A stretch of DNA of 12,723 bases from Solirubrobacterales bacterium. GTDB taxonomy: Bacteria; Actinomycetota; Thermoleophilia; Solirubrobacterales; Solirubrobacteraceae. Made by a program: the position numbers and the translations under genes. The stretch covers positions 1-12,723 of the forward strand of contig DAHVAB010000034.1 of assembly GCA_027314825.1 (NCBI GenBank), written 5' to 3'. Of the stretch, positions 6,829-12,723 are shown piece by piece (within the stretch, counting starts at the first letter, position 1; each line of letters opens with the position of its first letter). The notes under the pieces were generated by a model. It ran no database searches, had not been told where the DNA came from, and worked only from the letters and a program-made list of their open reading frames with translations.

Positions 6829-6859
6829 ATTCTACATTTAGAACCTTCTAAATTAGAAT
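6829..6859 (+). promoter_or_regulatory. Double-palindrome operator, probable PadR binding site
   Basis: This is a 31-base AT-rich island in otherwise GC-rich DNA. Its core is a perfect palindrome, ATTTAGAA-CC-TTCTAAAT (6836-6853). Flanking arms ATTCTA (6829-6834) and TAGAAT (6854-6859) extend it with a one-base offset. Read another way, it is two tandem TTCTA-n3/4-TAGAA sites (6830-6843 and 6846-6858), the arrangement expected for two repressor dimers. It lies about 125 bases before the padR start and covers a promoter. PadR regulators usually repress their own operon, so autoregulation is the likely role. Confidence 0.7.
6831..6859 (+). promoter_or_regulatory. Probable promoter of the padR-ABC-terpene synthase operon
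   Basis: TCTACA (6831-6836, four of six matches to TTGACA) is separated by 17 bases from TAGAAT (6854-6859, five of six matches to TATAAT). Transcription would start near 6866. Both hexamers lie inside the palindromic operator, so a bound repressor would block polymerase. Confidence 0.55.
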
Positions 6860-6912
6860 AGTCGCTGTGCAGGGGTTTCTTGCCGGCTGCGGGCATCGCG
6901 CCGCCGAGGCCC

Positions 6913-6941
6913 TGGCCAGGAGAGAGCCCATCGTCTAGAGT
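6913..6941 (+). promoter_or_regulatory. Possible second promoter just before padR
   Basis: TGGCCA (6913-6918), a 17-base spacer and TAGAGT (6936-6941, TANNNT pattern) could drive a transcript starting near 6948, a few bases before the upstream in-frame ATG at 6952. It lies outside the palindromic operator, so it would not be blocked by it. Confidence 0.3.
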
Positions 6942-6971
6942 TGTGAAGCCCATGGGAGAAGGGGTCCTCAC

Positions 6972-6980
6972 GGAGAGGAG
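6972..6980 (+). promoter_or_regulatory. Ribosome binding site deciding the padR start
   Basis: GGAGAGGAG stands four bases before the GTG at 6985 and is the best Shine-Dalgarno match in the area. It favours that GTG over the ATG at 6952, which has only a weak purine stretch before it. Confidence 0.6.
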
Positions 6981-6984
6981 CACC

Positions 6985-7551
6985 GTGGCCCTCCGGTCAC
7001 CGGTCGGCTGGGCGCTCCTCGGGCTCGTGATCCAGAGGCCGAGCTACGGCTACGAGCTTCTGCAACGCTTCGAGCGCACCTTCGGCGACGCGCTGGAGCT
7101 CTCCAGCCCCTCCCAGGTCTACAACGCGCTCGACGCGCTCAGCAAACGTGAGCTGATCGAGGAAGTCGACCTGCGCGAGCTGGAGGTGGTGCGCCAGCCC
7201 AAGCCCCACTACCGGGCCACCGCGGCGGGCGTGCGCAGCTACAGGGAGTGGCTGACCGCCCAGGTCCACGAGGAGCGGCGGCGCGCGCGCCTGTTCGCCC
7301 GGCAGCTGGTCGTGCTGGACGCCGAGGAGGCGCTCGCGGTGATCGACCGCTACGAGCAGGCCTGCCTGGCAGAGGCGGCCGCCGCGCCGCTGCTCACCTC
7401 AGAGGAGCACCAGATCGAAGGGGTCGGCGGGCTGGCCGGAAGGCTCCTGCACGAGGAGGACCGCCTGGCGATCGGGGCGAAGCTCTCCTTCGTCGAGTAC
7501 GCGCGGCGCGAGCTGACCGCGATCGTCGGGCCGCAGGGGGGCAAGCCGTGA
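6985..7551 (+). CDS. PadR-family transcriptional regulator
   Basis: The protein has 188 residues from GTG 6985, or 199 from ATG 6952. The N-terminal winged helix begins right at the start, as in most PadR proteins. LLGLVIQRPSYGYELLQRF (11-29) is the characteristic first helix pair, SQVYNALDALSKRELI (43-58) is the recognition helix region, and PHYRATAAG (74-82) is the wing ending in the common (Y)xxTxxG. A helical C-terminal half of about 100 residues forms the dimer, as in the longer PadR subfamily with a Vir_act_alpha_C-type domain. PadR repressors typically sense small hydrophobic or phenolic molecules and control transporters. Here it heads the operon behind a double palindrome, and its stop overlaps the next start (GTGA). 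Self-repression with relief by a transported or synthesised lipid is inference. Confidence 0.93.
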   Translation: MALRSPVGWALLGLVIQRPSYGYELLQRFERTFGDALELSSPSQVYNALDALSKRELIEEVDLRELEVVRQPKPHYRATAAGVRSYREWLTAQVHEERRRARLFARQLVVLDAEEALAVIDRYEQACLAEAAAAPLLTSEEHQIEGVGGLAGRLLHEEDRLAIGAKLSFVEYARRELTAIVGPQGGKP

Positions 7552-8252
7552 GCCTGCTGCAGCTCGAGCACGTCAGCCGCACCCTGCGCTCCGGCCGCCG
7601 CGAGCACCCGCTGCTCTGCGACATCTGCCTGAGCATGGACGCGGGCGAGCTGGTCGCGATCTGGGGCAAACGCGGCTCCGGGCGCTCCACCCTGCTGCGG
7701 ATCGCAGCCGGGATCGAGCCGCACGACGCCGGCACGGTCCGCTTCGACGGGCGGGAGCTGCCGTGCGGCGCCGCCCTCGGAGACGGGATCGGCTGGTGCG
7801 GCCACGGCGCGCGGGGCGCCGACGGGATCAGGGTCTCAGAGGAGATCGCAGGCGCCCTGCTGGCGCGCGGGCTGCCGAAGCCGGTCGCCCAGGCGCGGGC
7901 GGCGGCGGCGCTGGAGCGAGCCGAGGTCGCGCACGCGGCGACGCTGCAGTGCGGCGAGCTCGACACAGCCGAGACGGTCCGCGTCAGCATCGCCAGGGCG
8001 CTCTCCACCCAGCCGCGCCTGCTGGTGGTCGACGATCCGACGGCGGGCGTGGATCTGCTGGAGCGCGACGGGATCCTGATCCTGCTCCGCTCGCTGGCCG
8101 ACGAGGGCATCGGCGTGCTGAGCAGCGCCGGCGAGAGCACCGCCCTCTCCGGCGCCGACCGGGCGCTCTCGCTCTCCGAAGGCCGCCTGCGAGGCAGCCT
8201 CTCCCCGGAGCTGGCCGACGTCGTGCCGCTGCGCCGGCGCGCCGTCATGTGA
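7548..8252 (+). CDS. Degenerate ABC transporter ATP-binding protein (probable pseudo-ATPase)
   Basis: The 234 residues have ABC ATPase architecture throughout, but nearly every catalytic motif is altered. Walker A at 40-48 reads GKRGSGRST, with R46 in place of the invariant Lys. The Q-loop Gln is replaced near 84-88 (WCGHG). The signature at 138-142 reads LDTAE instead of LSGGQ. Walker B ends D162-D163, so the catalytic Glu is Asp. The switch His position is A194 (LSSAGE). The D-loop AGVD is kept. Hydrolysis is unlikely and ATP binding may be weak. The reading frame is intact and the copy at the left window edge has lost the same visible motifs, so this is a maintained protein rather than a decaying gene. 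It is coupled to padR (GTGA) and followed after 27 bases by a canonical ATPase, the likely NBD partner. A structural or regulatory role beneath FtsX-2 is inferred. Confidence 0.9.
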   Translation: MSLLQLEHVSRTLRSGRREHPLLCDICLSMDAGELVAIWGKRGSGRSTLLRIAAGIEPHDAGTVRFDGRELPCGAALGDGIGWCGHGARGADGIRVSEEIAGALLARGLPKPVAQARAAAALERAEVAHAATLQCGELDTAETVRVSIARALSTQPRLLVVDDPTAGVDLLERDGILILLRSLADEGIGVLSSAGESTALSGADRALSLSEGRLRGSLSPELADVVPLRRRAVM

Positions 8253-8279
8253 GCGCCGCGCGGGCGCGATGCGGATAGC

Positions 8280-9047
8280 GTGCTGAGCGTGCACAGCGTG
8301 CTGGAGCTCGAAGGGGTCGTCAAGCACTACCGCGAAGCGGGCGAGGAGATCCGCGCGGTCGACGGCATCGACCTGACCGTCGCGGCCGGGCAGATGGTGG
8401 CGTTGCACGGGCCGAGCGGATCCGGCAAGACGACGCTGCTGCTGCTGATCGCAGCGCTCCTGCGCGCCGACCGCGGCACCCTCCGCTTCAAGGGTCGCGA
8501 TCTCTCCACCCTCTCCCCGGACGAGTCCTCCTCGCACCTGCTCCGCGACGTCGGCTTCATCTACCAGAGCCCCCAGCTGATGGCCCGCGTCTCCGCGGTG
8601 GAGAACGCGGCGGTGAAGCTGATGATGGCGGGCCTCGGCATGCGGGAGGCGAAGGCGCGCGCCAGCGATTGGCTCGCCCGCGTAGGGATGGGCGAGCGGG
8701 TCAACCGGGTGCCCGAGCGGCTCTCCGGAGGCGAGCGCCAGCGGGTCGCGATCGCACGCGCGCTGGCGGGAGACCCGCCGCTGATCCTGGCCGACGAGCC
8801 GACCGCCAACCTGGACAGCGTCAAGAGCGTTGAGATCGTGGAGCTGCTCGGCTCGATCGCCCACGAGCGGGGGGCGGCGGTGCTGCTGGTCACCCACGAC
8901 CCGGCGGCGGCGGCGGTCGCCGACAGGCAGCTGACGCTGCGCGACGGCAAGCTCACCGAGGAGATCGACCGGCGGCAGACGCCGATCGGCGAGCGGGGCG
9001 GGGCGGCCGGGGCGGGAATGGAGGGGGCGGGGGTTGAGGGCACCTGA
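8280..9047 (+). CDS. ABC transporter ATP-binding protein, LolD/MacB/FtsE type (canonical)
   Basis: The 255-residue ATPase should power the FtsX-2 permease. All motifs are intact: Walker A GPSGSGKTT (44-52, K50), Q-loop Q96 in IYQSPQL, signature LSGGE (148-152), Walker B LILADE (168-173, E173), D-loop NLD (177-179) and switch His H206 in VTHD. ANLD after Walker B and the VEN after the Q-loop are typical of the LolD/MacB branch. GTG 8280 is the longest start, while GTG at 8289 or 8298 would bring it closer to the usual MLEL beginning. No strong Shine-Dalgarno is visible. The last 25 residues are a Gly-rich low-complexity tail, part of which overlaps the next gene by 14 bases. The gene lies between the degenerate ATPase and the permease, which implies one complex. 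Confidence 0.95.
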   Translation: MLSVHSVLELEGVVKHYREAGEEIRAVDGIDLTVAAGQMVALHGPSGSGKTTLLLLIAALLRADRGTLRFKGRDLSTLSPDESSSHLLRDVGFIYQSPQLMARVSAVENAAVKLMMAGLGMREAKARASDWLARVGMGERVNRVPERLSGGERQRVAIARALAGDPPLILADEPTANLDSVKSVEIVELLGSIAHERGAAVLLVTHDPAAAAVADRQLTLRDGKLTEEIDRRQTPIGERGGAAGAGMEGAGVEGT

Positions 9048-11643
9048 CGCACCGCGGGCGAAGGCGCTCGTGCGCCCGTACGCCCTGGTGTGGTTCTACC
9101 GCCGCTGGCTGCGCATCCACGCCGCCCAGGAGCTGCTCGCCGGCCTCGGCGTAGCGATCGCCGTAGCGCTCGTCTTCGCGACGATCGTCGCGGCCGGCAG
9201 CATCGCCGGATCGGCCGGCGAAGTCGTGCACGCGGTGATCGGCCCGGCCGATCTGCAGCTGCACTCGATGTCCCCGAGCGGGATGCCGGAAGCGATGCTG
9301 CACCGGGTCGAAGCCCTGCCGGGCGTGCAGCAGGCGGCCCCGCTGCTGCAGCAGACCGCCACTCTCACCGCGGCGCGGGGCCGCAGCGTCACGGTCGATC
9401 TGGCGGGCGCGGACACCAGCCTGGTGATCATGGACGGCCTCGCCCACACGCTGCCGCGCGCGACGCTCACCGCCGGCGGGATCGGCCTGAGCGCCACCAC
9501 CGCCCAGAGCCTCGGGATGCTCCCGGAAGGCGCGCTCTCCGGCCACCCGGCGCTGAGCGCCCCGGCCGGCGCACGCCACGTCTCGCTGCAGCTGCGCGGA
9601 GAGGCGCGAAGGCTGCGCGTCTCCGCGCTGCTCGGGCCGGAAACCTTCGGCGCGCTCTCGCGAGCGACCGTCGCGGTGATGCCGCTGGGAGAGCTGCAGA
9701 GCCTCGCCGGGATGAGGGGCCGCCTCTCCCGGATCCTCGTCCAGAGCCGGCCGGGCCGGGCCGCGGCCGTCCGCTCCGAGCTCACGCGCCTGGCCGGCGG
9801 GGAGATCGAAGTGGCGGCGGCCAACCAGGACGTCGGACTGCTCACCCAGGCGCTGCGCCCGAGCGGCCAGGCGAGCGCCTTCTTCGCGGCGATCAGCGCC
9901 CTGCTCGGCCTGCTGTTGGCGGTCGGGGCGCTGCTGCTGACCGCGCCGGAGCGGCGGCGGGTGATCGCGGAGCTGCGCCTGATGGGAACCAAGCGCAGCG
10001 CGATCGTGCAGATGTTCGCCTTCCAGGGGCTGGCGCTCGGGATCGCCGCCTCGCTGATCGGCATGCTCGCCGGCTACGGGCTCTCACTCGGCCTCCTGCA
10101 CCAGGCCCCGCGCTATCTGACCGAGGCGTTCACGCTCGGCACCGGCACGATCGTGAGCAGCAGGCCGGTGCTGATCGCACTGCTCGGCGGCGTGCTCAGC
10201 ACCTGCCTGGCCTCCGCGATCCCGCTGATCGACATGCGCTCCGGCAACGCCCTGGACGGCGTCTACCGTGGCGAGGGGGTGCCGGGCAACGGGCTGGGAG
10301 CGCCCGCGCAGCGCGCCTTCGCCGCCATCGCGGCCGTGCTGCTCGCGGCCGCCAGCGCCCTGTTCGCAACCGCTCCATCGCTGGCGCTGATCGCCTGCGC
10401 CATGCTGGCGCTGGCGACCGTGCTCGCGGTCCCGCTCGCGCTGAGCGGCGTGATGCGCGCCGGCCGGGCGCTCGCCGAGCGCCGCCAGCGGCTGACCGTG
10501 CTGCCGGTCGCGCTCAGCTCGCTGCGCGCGACCACGCTGCGCTCGCTGGCGCTCGCCGCGACCGGCGCGGTCGCCCTGTTCGGCAGCGTCGCGCTCGGCG
10601 GCGCACGCAGCGACCTGATGCACGGGATCGCCGGCTTCGCGCACAGCTACTCGGCCGACGCGGCGGTATGGGTGGGCAGCCCCGGCGACAACCAGGCGGT
10701 CGTGCCCTTCCGGCCGGGCGACATCGCCCGGCGGATCGCCGCGCTGCCGGGAGTGGCCGCCGTGCAGGCGTTCCAGGGGGGCTTCCTGGAGATGGACGGC
10801 CGCCGCGTGTGGGTGATCGCGCGCCCGCCCGGCGCCGCCCGGCACGTGCTCGCAAGCCAGACCTCGGCCGGCGATCCGCAGCTCGCCACCCGGCGGCTGG
10901 CCCGCGGCGGCTGGGTCGCCATCTCGCGGCAGATAGCCGATGAACGGCATGTGAGCATCGGCGGCGTAATAAGGCTCACGACCCCGAGCGGCACCAGACC
11001 GTTCAGGGTCGCCGCGCTGACCACGAACCTGGCCTGGAGCCCCGGGGCGCTGTTCATCGCCAGCGCCGACTACGCGCGACTGTGGCACAGCTCCGAGCCG
11101 ACCGCGCTCGGCGTGAGGCTGCGGCCGGGCGCCGGCGCGGAGGCGGTCAGGGCGGCGATCCAGCGGATCCTCGGAGCGGGCAGCGGCCTGAGCGCGAGCA
11201 CGGCCGCGCAGCGGCAGGCGAGCATCGACTCGCTGGCCAGCGAAGGGCTCAACCAGCTAGGGGAGATATCGACGCTGCTCCTGCTCGCGGCGATACTGGC
11301 GATGGCGGCGGCGCTGATCTCCGCGATCTGGCAGCGCCGCTCATCGCTGGCCGGCCTGCGGCTCTCCGGCGTGAGCCCGGTGCGGCTGCGACGGATCCTG
11401 CTCGTCGAATCGGTGCTGATGCTGGGCGCCGGCTGCGTGACCGGGGCGCTCGCCGGGGTCTACGGGCAGGCGGTGATCGACCGCTACCTGGCGCACGTCA
11501 CCGGCTTCCCGGTCGCAAGCCTCGCCGTGTCCGGGCGCCCGCTGCAGATCCTCGCCGTCGTGATCGCGATCGTGCTGGCGATCGCCGCGCTCCCCGCGCT
11601 CGCGGCATCACGAGTCTCGCCGAGGCTGGCGTTCGGTGAGTAG
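9034..11643 (+). CDS. FtsX/MacB-type ABC transporter permease, fused two-domain, ten helices (FtsX-2)
   Basis: The 869 residues start from a TTG that overlaps the ATPase gene by 14 bases. Helices lie near 33-57, 281-304, 325-350, 377-398, 427-446, 448-472, 503-522, 744-766, 787-810 and 837-858. Two large external domains lie at about 58-280 and 523-743. This is one chain with two FtsX halves, each with a MacB-like external domain. Both external domains show the G-x(5)-S-x(3)-A pattern followed by a Gly and beta strands. Cytoplasmic segments ERRRVIAELRLMGTKR (306-321) and WQRRSSLAGLRLSGVS (766-781) are the likely ATPase contacts. FtsX-1 at the left is a paralogue along the entire length, with shared motifs EVAAANQDVGLL, DGRRVW(I/V)IARPPG and ALTTNLAWSPGA. 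Machines of this class often extract or move lipids or peptides, or transmit signals across the membrane. The substrate here is unknown. A terpene synthase gene overlaps its end. Confidence 0.95.
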   Translation: MRAPDAPRAKALVRPYALVWFYRRWLRIHAAQELLAGLGVAIAVALVFATIVAAGSIAGSAGEVVHAVIGPADLQLHSMSPSGMPEAMLHRVEALPGVQQAAPLLQQTATLTAARGRSVTVDLAGADTSLVIMDGLAHTLPRATLTAGGIGLSATTAQSLGMLPEGALSGHPALSAPAGARHVSLQLRGEARRLRVSALLGPETFGALSRATVAVMPLGELQSLAGMRGRLSRILVQSRPGRAAAVRSELTRLAGGEIEVAAANQDVGLLTQALRPSGQASAFFAAISALLGLLLAVGALLLTAPERRRVIAELRLMGTKRSAIVQMFAFQGLALGIAASLIGMLAGYGLSLGLLHQAPRYLTEAFTLGTGTIVSSRPVLIALLGGVLSTCLASAIPLIDMRSGNALDGVYRGEGVPGNGLGAPAQRAFAAIAAVLLAAASALFATAPSLALIACAMLALATVLAVPLALSGVMRAGRALAERRQRLTVLPVALSSLRATTLRSLALAATGAVALFGSVALGGARSDLMHGIAGFAHSYSADAAVWVGSPGDNQAVVPFRPGDIARRIAALPGVAAVQAFQGGFLEMDGRRVWVIARPPGAARHVLASQTSAGDPQLATRRLARGGWVAISRQIADERHVSIGGVIRLTTPSGTRPFRVAALTTNLAWSPGALFIASADYARLWHSSEPTALGVRLRPGAGAEAVRAAIQRILGAGSGLSASTAAQRQASIDSLASEGLNQLGEISTLLLLAAILAMAAALISAIWQRRSSLAGLRLSGVSPVRLRRILLVESVLMLGAGCVTGALAGVYGQAVIDRYLAHVTGFPVASLAVSGRPLQILAVVIAIVLAIAALPALAASRVSPRLAFGE

Positions 11644-12723
11644 CGCGACCGCGGCCGGCATGCCCCTGCCACTGCTCCGCGCCTGCCTGCGCTACTGGCC
11701 GGCGGTGGCCTCCCAGGCGCACGCGGAGCTTGCACGCTGCGAGCGGGCGGCCCGCACCATCCCCGATGCGCAGCTGCGGGCGCTCGCCCTGAGAAAGCTC
11801 AGCCGCGAGCGGTTCAACCCGCAGCTGGCCGCCACATTCGCGACGCTGGCGCCACGCCGCCACCGACCGCTGGTGACACGGGCCGCCGTCGGCCTCCAGG
11901 TCGCATACGACTATCTCGACCTGCTGACGGAGCGTCCGGGCATGAGCGTGGAGCAGGCCGACCGGCTGCTGGGCGCACTGCCCGCCGCGGTGGCGGGACG
12001 GCGGTGGCAGGCACCGGGAGACGGCGGCTACCTGGACGGGCTGCTGCAGCCGCTGCGAACCGGGCTCGACCGCCTGCCTGCCGCCGCCGCGGTGAGGGAG
12101 GCGGCGATCGACAGCGCCGAGCGCTGCGCGCACGCACAGGCGCTCAGCCACTGCGGCGGCGAGGATGAGATCCGCCGCTTCGCGCAACGCCAGGCCGGCG
12201 GCGGGCCGATGCATTGGCAGGAGGCCCTCGCGGCGGCGACCGCCTCGGTGCTGTGCGTTCACGCCCTGATCGCCGCCGCGGCCGATCCGGCGACCACGCC
12301 CGCGCACGCCGCGGAGATCGAGTCGATGTACGGGGCGATCGGCGCGCTCGCTATGCTCGACAGCCTGGTGGACCGTCCCGAGGACCGGGACTCCGGGCAG
12401 ATCGGCTACCTGGAGCGCTACACCGGCGCGGAGGAGATGGCCGACCGGCTCGCGACGATCGCCCGGGGAGCGGTGGCGGAGGGCAGGCGCATGCGCCACG
12501 GCGCCCACCACCTCATGACGCTCGCGGGCCTGATCGCACACTACGGCGCGGCGGCGGCGGCGAGCGGCGGCACGGCGGCAAGCGGCGGCGCGGTGGCAAG
12601 CGGCAGCGCGGTGGCAAGCGGCAGCGCGGTGGCAAGCGGCGGCGCGGCGACGGCGAGAGGCGGGAGGGCGGAGGCGGAGGCGGAGCCTGCACGGATCGTG
12701 ATGGCGCGCCTGCGCGCCGAGCT
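11636..12723 (+). CDS. DUF2600 / YtpB-like terpene synthase (3' end outside window)
   Basis: At least 362 residues are visible and the frame is open to the right edge. The family includes Bacillus YtpB, tetraprenyl-beta-curcumene synthase, a class I-type enzyme that cyclises long linear prenyl diphosphates into sesquarterpenes. Matching landmarks are IPDAQLRALAL (42-52), LQVAYDYLD (87-95) with E99, WQEALAAATAS-VLCVHAL (about 200-217), and MLDSLVDRPEDRD (240-252). The Asp-rich DYLD and LDxxxDxxED segments are the probable metal and diphosphate sites. GTG 11636 overlaps the FtsX-2 end by eight bases, and ATG 11660 (in frame, eight codons later) is an alternative. Residues 310-339 are a tandem repeat absent from the family core. 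It is the last visible gene of the padR operon, so it likely makes a terpenoid whose handling involves the transporter. That link is inference. Confidence 0.88.
   Translation, partial: MSSATAAGMPLPLLRACLRYWPAVASQAHAELARCERAARTIPDAQLRALALRKLSRERFNPQLAATFATLAPRRHRPLVTRAAVGLQVAYDYLDLLTERPGMSVEQADRLLGALPAAVAGRRWQAPGDGGYLDGLLQPLRTGLDRLPAAAAVREAAIDSAERCAHAQALSHCGGEDEIRRFAQRQAGGGPMHWQEALAAATASVLCVHALIAAAADPATTPAHAAEIESMYGAIGALAMLDSLVDRPEDRDSGQIGYLERYTGAEEMADRLATIARGAVAEGRRMRHGAHHLMTLAGLIAHYGAAAAASGGTAASGGAVASGSAVASGSAVASGGAATARGGRAEAEAEPARIVMARLRAE
12563..12652 (+). repeat. 18-base tandem repeat, five copies, inside the terpene synthase gene
   Basis: The unit is AGCGGC(G/A)GC(G/A)CGG(T/C)GGCA, at 12563-12580, 12581-12598, 12599-12616, 12617-12634 and 12635-12652. 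The third and fourth units are identical and the last is diverged at its end. It encodes S-G-(G/S)-(A/T)-(V/A)-A repeats and keeps frame, so length changes alter only a flexible linker. Confidence 0.9.

Noticed and set aside
7548..8252. Reading the degenerate ATPase as a pseudogene
   Set aside because: The frame is intact, coupled on its upstream side, and the same losses are seen in the copy at 2-319, which argues for a maintained protein.
7836..8897. Long minus-strand open frame (353 residues) opposite the two ATPase genes
   Set aside because: It has no recognisable motif, is rich in Arg/His/Gln/Ala as expected of antisense frames in GC-rich genes, and lies entirely opposite two well-supported ATPases.
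11498..12541. Minus-strand open frame (347 residues) opposite the terpene synthase
   Set aside because: The + strand frame contains clear DUF2600 landmarks (DYLD, LDSLVDRPED). The reverse frame has none and a composition typical of shadows.
12563..12652. CRISPR-like array
   Set aside because: The units are contiguous with no spacers and keep a protein reading frame, so it is a coding tandem repeat.

Overview
The window is very GC-rich, uses GTG and TTG starts freely, and packs genes head to tail on the + strand with 1-14 base overlaps. It carries nucS, the mismatch-repair endonuclease typical of Actinobacteria and Archaea, a DUF2600/YtpB-type terpene synthase, and secreted proteins of types I associate with Thermoleophilia. 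This points to a high-GC actinobacterium, plausibly Solirubrobacterales (Conexibacter/Solirubrobacter-like). The order-level placement is inference. All genes I can support are on the + strand. I see no tRNA, rRNA, CRISPR array, transposase or insertion sequence.

Left part (1-4895). The window opens inside an ABC ATPase gene of a degenerate type, followed with a TGATG overlap by a large ten-helix FtsX/MacB-type permease (FtsX-1). After 43 bases comes a small secreted protein resembling the allene-oxide-cyclase barrel family. A second secreted protein with four conserved-looking cysteines and a flavin reductase follow, each coupled by an overlap. These five genes look like one transcription unit entering from upstream.

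Middle (4896-6725). nucS has a TTG start and a -10-like TATGCT six bases before it, so it may be leaderless. A short-chain dehydrogenase with its own strong ribosome binding site comes next. Neither gene is obviously tied to the transporters.

Right part (6726-12723). An AT-rich island in GC-rich DNA holds a double palindrome overlapping a promoter (6829-6859). It precedes a tightly packed operon: PadR regulator, degenerate ABC ATPase, canonical LolD/MacB-like ABC ATPase, FtsX-2 (a full-length paralogue of FtsX-1), and a DUF2600 terpene synthase that runs off the window. The likely logic is that PadR represses its own operon until a ligand relieves it. The operon then makes a type VII-like ABC machine with one fused two-domain permease and two unlike ATPases, together with an enzyme that cyclises a long prenyl diphosphate. 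The inference that the transporter handles or senses that lipid rests only on operon context.

The most interesting feature is the degenerate ATPase. It has Arg for the Walker A Lys, Asp for the catalytic Glu, no LSGGQ signature and no switch His, and the partial copy in the left cassette has lost the same motifs that can be seen. The pairing of a pseudo-ATPase with a fused FtsX permease is therefore present in both cassettes rather than being a one-off decay.
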